A program made the translations under genes and the position numbers. This document shows, piece after piece, positions 9,901 to 19,263 of a stretch of 64,000 bases of DNA. Source of the stretch: Haematobia irritans (taxonomy: Eukaryota; Arthropoda; Insecta; Diptera; Muscidae); contig NC_134397.1 of the NCBI RefSeq assembly GCF_050003625.1, forward strand, positions 153,160,691 through 153,224,690, written 5' to 3'. The notes beneath the pieces were generated by a model, which did not search any database, was not told where the DNA came from, and saw only the letters and a program-made list of their open reading frames with translations. Numbering within the stretch: position 1 is the first letter of the stretch; the number at the start of each line of letters is the position of its first letter.

Positions 9901-12128
9901 TGATGAGGAAGATAAAAGGAAAAATATGCAGAGTCACGACAGATTTCTGAGGAAGACGTTATCTCCATGTGGTCAAGTGTTAAATATTCAGATAAAACAG
10001 CAGTGTATTCTGCAGCAAGTTGAGGCGATTTTTTCAAGTTCTTTTCCATATGAAGATATTGACCGAGGGCAGCTCGTCTTGAAGTTCCTAGAGCTAAGTC
10101 TTTGGGTAGATCCTGACGAAAGGGTAATCTAACTTGATATCTCCCGTCAGATTGGCGAACAGTAGTTTTCCGATAAAAATCTTCACACCACATGTCAGTT
10201 TCAGACAAATTCTTTGAAGTTGGAACTTCTTCAAGTTCCCAAAATTTTCTAATTTCATTATTAAGTGAATCAGTACAAGTCACAAAATTCGCAAACACTT
10301 GAGTAGATCTAGTTTTTGGAGGGCCACTCAAAATCCAACCAAATTCAGTTTCTTGTGCAAGAAGACTTCCAGATATATTTCTTCGCACACCCGATTTCAA
10401 GATGAATGGAAGAATGTCGCTACCTAATAACATGTCTATTTGCGCGGGTTTGTAAAAGTAGGGATCAGCTAAGTCAATATTTTCCAAATCTGACCAGTTA
10501 GAGATCTGGGTTGGGTAAGAGGGCATTAAGTGATTCATATTTGAAATAACTAACGCAGTTGTACGAATTTTGAAATCAGATTTTCGAGATTTTAAAATCA
10601 GATGACAAAGTTTCGAAGAATTCTCAAGAAGAGTACCCCCTAATCCTGAAATGGTAGTAAATGACTTCTTGGTCGGTATTAAGTATCGCTTTACAAGTCT
10701 GCTTGAAATAAAAGATTCTTGGGATCCTTGATCAATAAAAGCCCGTATTGTTAAATTAGTTCCTAAGTGTTCTAAATAGATTAACGCCGTTGGCAAAATA
10801 GTAGAATCTGCAGAACTAGTAAAGTTAGATTGAACATGTGAAACTGAATTTCCATAAGCAGCAGCTGATGTCGAAGGTTGATTATCATATGCAGTTTCCG
10901 TATGAAATGTCGTGACTTCAGGTGGCGGACTACTTTGTAGCTCTTGAACAGAATCTGGATGTAAAAGTGTATGATGTTTCTGGTGACATTTCTGACAAAC
11001 ATTTTCGCTTTGACAATTTTGCGCAGTGTGGCCGTAACACAAACAATTTATGCATACTTTGTTGTCCCTGACGAACTTTCGCCTTTGTGCAAGAGACCAA
11101 GTTTTGAATTTAAGACAGGCTCTCAAAGAATGATTAAGTTTGCAAGCTTTACAAGATCGGACTTTGGAATCAGTTTTCGTGTGATAAGTCTGAGTTTTCT
11201 GAGTCACATTTGTATTATTTGAAGGCTTCCTCATGTCAGAAATAGATTCCAACATATTTAATCTTTTTGAAATAAAGTCGTCCAATTGCTCCCAAGATGG
11301 CATTTCCTTGTGATCGCTTAACGAATTTTCCCAGGCTGTCAAAGTTTCATCCGGAAGTTTTGATGAAACCCAGAAAACTAAGAATGGATCCCACGACATG
11401 ACCGATATATTGTAAGTTTTCAATATAGAAAGACAATTGTTTATAGTGTACTGCAAGTTTCGTAGAGCTTTTCCTTTTTCCGAAGTTACGCGCTCAGTTT
11501 CAAATATTTTCCTGAGCTGATGATTAATAAGTATGCGCTTATTTTCGTAACGTTGACGTAGGGATTCCCAAGCTAAGTGAAAGTTGTCATCAGTTAATGC
11601 GAATTGTTTTACAATCTGATTAGCCTCCCCACGAGTCTTTGCCCTTAAGTGAAATAACTTTTGTGCCGGAGACAATTTTGGGTGATTGACATAAATGGCT
11701 GAGAACATGTCTCGAAAACTGGGCCATTTGTCATATCCACCACCGAACATTTCAGTATCGCATGGAGGGACTTTCAAAGAATACCCAGTCACCTCCTGCG
11801 ATGTGGTCCCAAGTATTTCTTGAGGACGCGCAGATCGCTCCATCGCTCTTTTTTCTATTTCAATCAAGTCCAGCATATCAGCTTTGCATTTCTTATAAGC
11901 CCTTATAGACTCATTAAACTTCGCGTGTATTGACTCTTTCTCCGCCTTAGCGCTATCAGTAACCATCTCTGTCTCGTATACCTGAGTGAGAGTCTGCCAA
12001 CGCCGTTCTAAGTCTTCAAGATCAACTTGCAGACTTGAAAGTCTGTGCTCAGAAGTATCAATAGCACTGAAGTTGGCGCAATAAGTGACGACTTGGTCCG
12101 AAAAAAATATGAACTTTTGTGAAGCCAT
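6948..12128 (-). CDS. gag-pol: Pao-1 Gag-Pol polyprotein
   Basis: An intact 1726-aa ORF from an ATG at 12126-12128. Order: N-terminal coiled region (about 1-110); DUF1759 Gag-like domain (about 120-270); zinc knuckles (326-390, including CX2CX4HX4C at 359-372); A17/DUF1758 protease (about 450-602) with putative catalytic D466 in FIDQGSQ; reverse transcriptase (about 745-950) with YVDD at 878-881; RNase H with D1057 and D1131; H2C2 zinc finger (about 1360-1400); integrase core with D1431 (GLDFAGPF), D1497 (SDNGTNF) and E1550 (GGLWEAAVK); C-terminal DUF5641 (about 1600-1720). It copies element RNA into cDNA and integrates it. There is no frameshift between gag and pol, as is common in Pao elements. 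It is probably functional. Confidence 0.95.
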   Translation of the reverse strand: MASQKFIFFSDQVVTYCANFSAIDTSEHRLSSLQVDLEDLERRWQTLTQVYETEMVTDSAKAEKESIHAKFNESIRAYKKCKADMLDLIEIEKRAMERSARPQEILGTTSQEVTGYSLKVPPCDTEMFGGGYDKWPSFRDMFSAIYVNHPKLSPAQKLFHLRAKTRGEANQIVKQFALTDDNFHLAWESLRQRYENKRILINHQLRKIFETERVTSEKGKALRNLQYTINNCLSILKTYNISVMSWDPFLVFWVSSKLPDETLTAWENSLSDHKEMPSWEQLDDFISKRLNMLESISDMRKPSNNTNVTQKTQTYHTKTDSKVRSCKACKLNHSLRACLKFKTWSLAQRRKFVRDNKVCINCLCYGHTAQNCQSENVCQKCHQKHHTLLHPDSVQELQSSPPPEVTTFHTETAYDNQPSTSAAAYGNSVSHVQSNFTSSADSTILPTALIYLEHLGTNLTIRAFIDQGSQESFISSRLVKRYLIPTKKSFTTISGLGGTLLENSSKLCHLILKSRKSDFKIRTTALVISNMNHLMPSYPTQISNWSDLENIDLADPYFYKPAQIDMLLGSDILPFILKSGVRRNISGSLLAQETEFGWILSGPPKTRSTQVFANFVTCTDSLNNEIRKFWELEEVPTSKNLSETDMWCEDFYRKTTVRQSDGRYQVRLPFRQDLPKDLALGTSRRAALGQYLHMEKNLKKSPQLAAEYTAVLSEYLTLDHMEITSSSEICRDSAYFSFYLPHHAVVKPERSSTKVRVVFNASKKTSTGVALNDILHTGPILQNELMNVVLRWRFFRYVFNGDIQKMYRQIYVHQDDRQYQRILFRENSTGGIKDFCLKTVTFGVNCAPYLAIRTLLQLAEEEKTTHPTASHILRNQTYVDDILSGGHSLTETKAYLLELIDLLNSAGFPLKKLTANHPHILRNVPPEDLLNEDFLKLEDTSETKTLGIRWNAMSDSFFYVVSNIALPTSPMTKRKILSIVAKIFDPAGWLAPIIVVAKMLLQQLWLDGTDWDEEVKPHSFQKWNSFISNFSDIEYIRIPRWIYYAPDRRIQIHGFCDASEKAYCACIYIRIISPENCITSNLLVSKTKVAPLKTVSLPRLELCGAALLSRLLKSVSQNLTFPVTGVYLWCDSTITLAWLDKPPFHWKTFVANKISEILDNVGNVTWRYVPTTENPADIGTRGCTAAELKNNHLWWHGPKWLVQHSECWPKSKTFQEPELERKTVNFQIETHMEDVLERFSSFSRALRVVCFMYRFIRKCQKRNSDSFGEQLITSAEIRTVKFQLIRLAQLKFFPTEYHALKNNQPISSKSKLLTLNPFLDERDLLRVNGRLANSDLPYNEKYPIILPEHSHFFKLLLTFTHKILLHAEHQSMLRAIRAEFYVIRLKNSVRSCIRNCRTCTIYKQRIRNQIMAALPEERCTFSLPFTNTGLDFAGPFDLKTSKLRNAKLHKGYAAVFICLSTRAVHLEACSELTTEAFLATFDRFVGRRGLPNKVFSDNGTNFVGASKALSREYRNFIQSSEKGLVDKYNIHGFTWHFIPPHAPHMGGLWEAAVKSMKSHLRKAAGNIKFTYEEFSTLLVRIESVLNSRPLSPISEDPSEITALTPGHFLRGSALIAAPEQCTDNLTLINRWQRLKTIQFNFAKRWKNEYISNLQKRYKWKTEQQNLKEDDLVIIKDDNLPPTEWSLGRVIKVFRGPDSKVRVAELKTQSGTLLRPIVKLCILPVAN

Positions 12129-15100
12129 TACAAATCGTAAACAAGTAATTGGGGTTCAGTATTTTTGCAGTAAATAAAAAAAAAACAAAGTTCCAAGACT
12201 CAAAGTCAATATGTAATATGAATGTGCAGACTCAATTCCAAAGATGTGCCAGTAGCTTGAAATAACCGCGTTTTATAACCCAAAAAAGGATTTAAACGAC
12301 AAGAAATTTACTTGATATTTACCTCTAAAAATGTTAAATTGAGGTAAGACAGAGTAATTGTACTATTAAAAACTTTTAACTCCACGAGAGCAATATATTA
12401 ACAAAATTTCCAGTAAAGTATAAGTATACAGTATAAGTAAACTTGTATCAAAAATTCAGCAAACCCATCAAAGTTTCACACGCAAAGTTAATTTGCATAT
12501 AGGAATAAGTAATACTTAATTTCAGATAAATAAATTAATTCATATATAAGTTTAAACTCCACAAGAGCAATTTCAAATAAGATAGCAGTATAAAATCCAA
12601 CAGTGAACCACTTCACAAGTAATTTCCTCAATATCAACTATATAATATCCAGAAAACTGTGAGCGTCGAATAGAATTCATGAAAATATTCACAGTGTAAT
12701 ATAGTGTTGTGGCAAATCGTGAAAAATATATCGTAATGTCAAATTCTCCAATCATATGCTATGATCACAATAAACAAAAAGCATACTACAGTTCCATCAA
12801 ACTCAATTGAGTCAGTTCATAAATAAAATTCGTTGAGGGTTGAACATCAAATCCACAAGTGATTTACGCCGACAAAGAGAGCCAAAAGAAAAAAAGAACA
12901 GTGAAATCTAACAAAGTTGAATTTTCTCGCTAGAGAATCTCTTAGAAGTCAGCATATAACTTTGTATTGATATGTATTTTCCCTCAAAGCAACTTTAACC
13001 ACAAATGTGATCATAAGAATCCATTAAAAGTTTGTACGAAAGCTTCAATCAGGTGAGATAATCAAGATTTCTTTTAAAACTTTTACTCGTAAATTCAGAC
13101 TGTGCCCAAAATCAATTGAAAGTGGACTTCCACAAAATATAATTCAAAATGTATCTTAACAGCTTTGTGCAAAAGCTCAAACCACTTTCCCAAATGTCGC
13201 CAAATCCAACAATGTGTATGTGTATCGTCGCGTAGCTATTACCTCCTCCAAATGCTTTTGGGCTATGACAGTTTTATCCACGAACTTGGACAATAGCGAT
13301 CAAACATTCGCCTTATTCAAATGAGTAATAAATACAAAAAATACCAAGGAGATCGAGCACAACTTTCCTCCTTTTGTGCTGCAAATAAATTTGGTAACGT
13401 CAACTTGTAGTGACCAATGGCAATTCCAAAGATTCAAAGTACGAAACTCGTAAATAAATATCCAATTGACTTAATAAATGAAAATTGCCAAAATATACTC
13501 AATAAATTCCAAGGGTTGCAATATGCAGAAAAAAGTCGATAAACTGGTGCTAACTGAACTTCTCCTTATCGTAAAAAAAAATAATGTTGCATTAGTCAAT
13601 TCTCAAAATTTCATGTATGAAATTCTTTATTCCAGGTATGTCCAACAATTGTTGAATAAACGTGGGCATAAATCAACGTACGTGCAATTAAAGAAAATGC
13701 TAACTCAAGCTGGAAAAAATTTCGTACACCTCTCTTGGATTGTATAAACTACAGCGTAGTTAATATAGTAACGATAATAACAATGATGTTAATCTTTACT
13801 TTTATCCAATCTTTATTGCCACGATAAGGAAAAATCCAGTTCACTTTTCTTTCTGTGTAAACCAACACCCGAATTCAAAGAAATACAAAATTCATTCTTA
13901 AAATTAAGAATAGCAATTTCAGGCAAGTAAGTAGCCTCAATTTTGATGTGCTATATTCTCACTTTCATATGTAGGTATTTCGTATTATAGGCATATATTT
14001 TCTTTACACACTGACAACCCAATGAATCCACCAAGAAGAACACTTTCGGTTACTTTCAGAAAACTCTGAATATTTTTAGAAAATTCCTACTAAACAGTAT
14101 AAAACGCTGGCAACTTGTCGATATCACAAATAAGTATATATTTTTCGACAAATTCAATTTTCACTTTTCGAAGAAAATTCTGTAGCTCGAATGAAAAAAT
14201 TTGATAATTGCAACTTGCAAGAATGCCTTTAGTGACACATGAAGTTTACGATGATCGTATTTGCAGTAAAAATTACAAACTCAAATAAATAATGTACTAT
14301 TTTGTGAGAAATACGCATTAAGTAATTCTTAATTTGTGTGTAATTTTCTCACGTCTCTTAGTTCATTTAACGAACGTTAAGGAAACTTAGAGTAAAGGAA
14401 ACTTCTTACAAACTCCATGAACTAAAATAAAGTTTTAGTGAAATATAAAGTCACTTTTTCTCCGAGTGTAGGTAAGTATTTTTTCTTCCAGTGTCCTAAA
14501 TTTCAAAGGTAAGTGTTATTTTTCCTTTAAGGTAAGTATTACGAATTTCTATTTTCACTCATAGGTAAGTATTCTCTGTATAAATTGCATATGCCAATAT
14601 GAAATCGGATAGGATATACTCCTATCTGATGACCTTTGGTACAAACGTTAGTAAAATTATTGAAAAATGTTTTCAAATATTCCCCGTGTACAAACACAAA
14701 ATTAGAAAAAAATTTGTATGTAGAGCAATTTTCCCGGATCCCAGGGAAATTTCAGCCAACTGTATATATATATACATACATATGTATATATATTTGCCTC
14801 CAATCTCTATCAATTGAAAGCCAGACTCCAAATAGTTTTCTTAGATATATTTTTCAGTATATAATAAAATTTTATGTTTTCTATATAATTTTCTTTTGAA
14901 ATTTTTTTTCAGTGTTATAATTTGCATATAAATTTCATATAATTTTCCATAAAATTTTTAGTACAATTGCTCATATAATTTTCCATATAATCTTCAATTT
15001 CTTTCCGTGTATAATTCAATTGTGTATTATCAAGTAAAAATTATTAAAATTTTAAAAATTAATATTCCCAAAATATAAACCACTTTAATTATGGTAACTA

Positions 15101-17029
15101 CATTGGGTTGATTCTTTGTATCAAAAGAATATTGTTGTCTCAAAATCTTTACAATTTTGCAAGATTTTCATTTAAGCGTTTTTCCATTTGTGTTATTGAT
15201 TTATGATAACTTGTTGGCAACCCTACCTACGTATCAACATATCAACATCCACTCACCAATGTACGTATTGATGTTCCCTTGCCGCCACGATGATGTATCA
15301 ACCCACAAGCAATTAGGAATATTCTTGCCACCCAAGCACCGTTAGAAAACCACACCAAATCATCCACCTTCTTCACCAATATATCAGGCAATAGAAATTT
15401 CGTCCACATTCATAGTCAATTCAACCATCCAATCATCAATCAATAGGCAATCCAAATTAGCAAAGCAATTCTTCCACATACAATACTTAATTTTGTCTCC
15501 AAACTTTCTCAATTTTTCAAGTTAGTACAACATTTAAATATTTATCCTCAGTTTATACTTTTGACTTTTTACTAAATTCTTTTTTTTTCGCTCTTCAACT
15601 TTGCTTGTTCACTCCAAGAAATTCTTATTCAAATGACACTCTACCGGCTTTGACACTCTAACTCTCTCTCTATTTTCTTTTCCGACGAAAGCAGAGATGC
15701 CCTATCGCTTGCCACATTCTATGATTTGTATTATGAAGTCGGGATCGCAATATGAGTTCGATATTAACTTTTAATTTATAATATTTTACATTCACCAACA
15801 ATTTTTAGACGAATGCAAAATTAAATTTTCAAAATTAATTTTTTAAATGTTGGCTGTCTTCTATACACAATTAGCTTATAAAGAATAAATATATTATGCC
15901 TCAATTAGCATCCAGTTGTGCCAAAAAATCGGTAAGTATGTGGCAACTATGAATCCGAGAACAAGACAAATCATCTGACGTATTGATTGGTGGCATGTGC
16001 AATGTGCTTCAAAATAAGAGAGTAATGTTAATATTCTGACTGTCGTTTTAATTTTGGCTGCGCAGTCAGCTTTCGAGAGAATTTTTGTAACTGGTAACTT
16101 AAGAGAATTCACTTATGTGTGTAGAGTATGTATCAAAGCATATGGTAGTGTATGTATCGCTGTATGTATGCTAATTCGATGTTTGTCAGCGGACAAACAG
16201 AAAATTTCTATGAATGTTGAAAATTATATCGGAGAGTGACTGAGATTACATATAACGTTGAAGATGGATGTTTTGTTGAATATGGCTGTTAACGCGTTTT
16301 GTGGTTGAGTGTGGATAACATGGGTAAGTATGTTAGGGCTGCAGTGTGGATAGCATAGGTAAGTATGTTAGGTTTGCATATCAAGGTAAGTATCTTAAAA
16401 TGTTGCAAACAAATGTTGCGGTTTCGTAAACTATATACACAATTGTAAATGTTGCAAATATTTCTGGTACGAATGTTAAATATGTTGAAGGTAAGTATCC
16501 ACGAATGTCGTAAACATAAACCGTGGGTAAGTATGTAAGGGTAAGTATGTAAGGGAATTTATGTTAGAGTTGCTCGTAAAGCAAACTTTTTACAATTTAC
16601 AGTGGCTAATGTTAAACAGCTTTTTGCTTCTTTTGCAAAGAATTTAACAGAGTTCAAATTTGCATTCTGTAACAACAATCTGTGTTACAATTAACATCGA
16701 TCACTTGTAAGAAGAATTTCTGACTATGTGCTTTCTGGTTAAAGTTTCGAGATCAGAACCATAAGTCATGTAAAAAATAATTATTCAGATCACAAAGTTA
16801 TTCTACCGTTGCGTTGCCACTAAATCATAAGCCAAACACTGATATTCTCAAACGTTCACAATAATAAATTTCACGTACCTTTTGTCCATAATGATTTTGA
16901 GAATATGAAAAAATGGATAGGCAAGTCTGCGGTTTGTGTAATGTGGAGGACGTAATCCCAAGTTAAATGCAAACGCTTTTCCAAGACAGTGGACGTAATC
17001 CAAGATTATAAGATTCTTCCCAGTTCCTT
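12129..17029 (-). other. Pao-1 leader (long 5' untranslated region)
   Basis: About 4.9 kb between the primer-binding site and the Gag ATG, very AT-rich. No convincing sense ORF was seen; the antisense 89-aa ORF at 13478-13747 looks fortuitous. Ten exact GGTAAGTAT words occur on the + strand between 14471 and 16548, so the sense RNA carries AUACUUACC. A CAGTGT/CCGTGTA motif on the + strand recurs near 14460-15010 and has counterparts in the Pao-2 leader. The leader may include captured or expanded DNA, but no nested element boundary was found. Confidence 0.6.
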
Positions 17030-17046
17030 GACGGTTCGAAGGATCA
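17030..17046 (-). promoter_or_regulatory. Pao-1 putative primer-binding site (tRNA-Tyr-like)
   Basis: Directly after the 5' LTR the sense strand reads TGATCCTTCGAACCGTC. Against the remembered 3' end of insect tRNA-Tyr (CCGGCTCGAAGGACCA) about 13 of 17 positions pair. The CCA complement is imperfect (TGA rather than TGG). Pao-2 points to the same tRNA with a better match. Confidence 0.5.
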
Positions 17047-17474
17047 TGAACAAATCCGTGAGATGTTTCCTTTAGTGGACTGTAGATAAAGATTAACTCT
17101 CGGAAATGTAAAGATTTTTTGTAACGAAAAGAGAAGAAAGCAAAAGGCAAAGTTTAAGTTTAAGAATTCAAAAGTATGGCTTTATTCAGGATGACGGCAG
17201 CTTACCAAGGGCAATGACGAAGCACAAGTGAAGTTTTTACAACAAACGAAGTGTCAGTCAGACATTATGATTTAGAATTTACAACAATTAAATTCATTTT
17301 GAGTAAAAGCTTTAGGGTTATCGCATAAAGATTGAATTCAAGTATCGATAACAACAATTCATATTATGTATTGGCAATTCAATTATTTTCGTTAAATTCA
17401 AATATTCAAACATTATTCAAAATTTTCAAAAAATTAATAATAAGCTAAGAACAGTTGTGGAACGGAGTTCAACA
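17047..17474 (-). repeat. Pao-1 5' LTR (promoter LTR)
   Basis: The 428-bp partner of 5605-6032, TG...CA bounded, followed by ACTATAACTAT. In minus orientation this copy would carry the transcription start. No TATA box position was assigned. Confidence 0.95.
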
Positions 17475-17892
17475 ACTATAACTATCGAATTTCAGTAGCA
17501 GAATTTATGTTAATGAACTCTGATTTCACGCACAAATATTAGCTAAAGGAGGTCTTATACAATGCTTTTGCAAGGTTAATATAGCCAAATAAATAAGTGT
17601 TGGACAGACAGACAGACAGATTAGAAATTCGATCTCATTTACAGGTGCATATTTCGCAAGAAGCCGGTTCAATAAAATCATGGAATGAAGTGAACTGTGT
17701 ATAATTATGTGGTTCAAGGATATGTAAGAAATATGTGAGTGGTTAAATAAATTGTCTGTAAATTTATTATTGGATTTACCGATTGAGAATACGAGGGAAG
17801 GGAAAAAGCAGTTTCCAATGAAGAGGGAAATGACGCCATACTGATATAAAAAAAGTTAACGCAATTTATCAATAAAATTGAATCAATAATGT
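17475..17892. other. Unassigned non-coding DNA right of Pao-1
   Basis: No gene or known repeat was recognised. It contains a short GACAGACAGACAG run near 17606. Confidence 0.5.
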
Positions 17893-18580
17893 GTATACCT
17901 TGAACCACTCTGTGGAAAAGCGTATTATATTATATCGAAAACCTTAGTTGTCAGTACCTTTATTTCTTTGTATTTATCTTCATAATTTATTATGATTTTA
18001 AATAAACTAATAATAATAATAAGTATAAGTATATGTTTGCAACACCCAAAAGGTGAGGAGACAGATGTATGGTGTCTTAGGCAATATTGCTCAGGGTCAG
18101 CTACTGAATCGATCTAGCCATGTCCGTCTGTCCGTGAACACATATTTCTAATCAGAGTACACGCAGAGAAGGAATATGATCACCTCAACCATGTTTCAAG
18201 AGCAAAATGTTATTTTTGGATATTGACCATGTAACATGTTTACGGCAAAAATGTTCTTTTCTCGCCAAAAATAATATGCTTGCCGAAATCAGACACATAA
18301 TCTCCGAGAAAATAACATGGTTGCGACAAACATGTTACATGGTCACCATTCAAAAATAACATTTTGCTCTTGAAACATGGTTGAGGTGATCATATTCCTT
18401 CTCTGGGTGTATAGATCGCCGTTTCAGTCCAATCAATTTGACACAAGTATCTATTTTGGAAAGAATAGAACCCTATTGATTTTGGAAGAAATCTCGAGAT
18501 TTAAATATAGCTCTAATATATATCTTTTGCTCGATTTAGATTGATATGACCACTGAGGTTAAAGTTTTATTCCGAAAATT
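17893..18580 (-). mobile_element. Family C INE-1-like fragment with nested palindromic MITE
   Basis: It has the family C 3' terminus in degenerate form (TATACC..CCACTCTGTGGAAAAG..GTATTATA) and then, after about 100 unrelated bases, TTTGCAACACCC. The conserved GATCTAGCCATGTCCGTCTG tract precedes AGAACCCTATTGATTTTGGA. The same order is seen, better preserved, at 46893-47684 and in reverse at 58605-59484. It is interrupted at 18160-18409 and the 5' end is lost. Confidence 0.65.
18160..18409. mobile_element. Palindromic TA-flanked MITE (250 bp)
   Basis: Long inverted arms of about 80 bp begin CACGCAGAGAAGGAATATGA at the left and CACCCAGAGAAGGAATATGA in the right arm's reverse complement. Both continue through ATCACCTCAACCATG and AGCAAAATGTTATTTTTG. 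They are flanked by TA on both sides (18158-18159 and 18410-18411). The arms leave a spacer of only about 90 bases. The RNA would fold into a long hairpin. There is no coding capacity. Confidence 0.85.
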
Positions 18581-18915
18581 TTGAAATTTTGGACAGAGAG
18601 TAAAATTTATATTTTGGCAACGTGTGCCAAATTTCTTGGAATACCTATCAGAAAACCTACATGCAATGTTGACAGTATTTTGTTTATGACTCTCTTAACC
18701 CAAATTGGTATGATTTCGTATGTTATGAGCGAAAATTTACTTCTAAATACCCAAGTACTAAAATTGGGTTGTAGACAAATTTACAACAATTGGTAAAATT
18801 CTACCAAAAATGGTAATTTTTTTTTTGTTTTTTGCTGTTTGTTAGCTTGATAGAATTCTTGATGTTTTGGTAGATTTTGCAAAATATTCCATTCTAACTG
18901 AGGGGTACTTAACAA
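18581..18915. other. Unassigned AT-rich spacer
   Basis: No coding signal. It contains the short inverted pair GGTAAAATTCTACCAAAAATGG near 18792. A related GGTAGAATTCTACCAA occurs near 27141, next to another 29-bp-unit array, so this is probably an edge of the array-bearing repeat. Confidence 0.45.
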
Positions 18916-19263
18916 ACGTTTATAGAAATAATTTTATATAAAAATAAATTTTTGACAAAATTTTATTTTTATGGAAAATTTTGTCAAAATTTTCTATAGA
19001 AATAAAATTTTGACAAAAATTTTTATAGAAATCAAATTTTGACAAAATTTTCTATAAAACAAAAAATGTGACAAAATTATCTATGGAAATAAAATTTTGA
19101 GAAAATTTTCTATTAAACAAAAAAATTTTAAAAAATTTTCTATAAAAACAAAAATTTTGTATATGGAAATAAAATTTTGAGAAAATTTTCTATTAAACAA
19201 AAAAATTTTAAAAAATTTTCTATAAAAACAAAAATTTTGTATAAAAATAAAATTTTTAAAACA
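18916..19263. repeat. 29-bp array, left part
   Basis: Degenerate copies of the 29-bp unit in reverse orientation relative to 1-460 (TTTTCTATAGAAATAAAATTTTGACAAAA). It is the left portion of one array split by the Helitron at 19264-21369. A locally duplicated stretch near 19090-19250 repeats about 95 bases. Confidence 0.85.

Larger units (their letters stand above)
5605..17474 (-). mobile_element. BEL/Pao LTR retrotransposon Pao-1, apparently intact
   Basis: An 11.87-kb element on the minus strand bounded by two 428-bp LTRs that look identical by eye. The LTRs begin TG and end CA. The flank is compatible with a 5-bp duplication ACTAT inside an AACTAT repeat. Internal order in sense: 5' LTR (17047-17474), primer-binding site, a leader of about 4.9 kb, Gag-Pol (12128-6948), a third ORF (about 6979-6059), purine tract, 3' LTR (5605-6032). 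The uninterrupted 5.2-kb ORF and matching LTRs indicate a recent insertion. Most autonomous Pao elements are about 6-9 kb, so the leader accounts for the unusual size. Confidence 0.95.

Noticed and set aside
13478..13747. 89-codon + strand ORF in the Pao-1 leader
   Set aside because: Antisense to the element, no family resemblance, composition typical of AT-rich noise.
16848..17150. 100-codon minus ORF at the Pao-1 LTR/leader boundary
   Set aside because: It crosses the primer site and LTR edge and is not conserved in the other LTR context.
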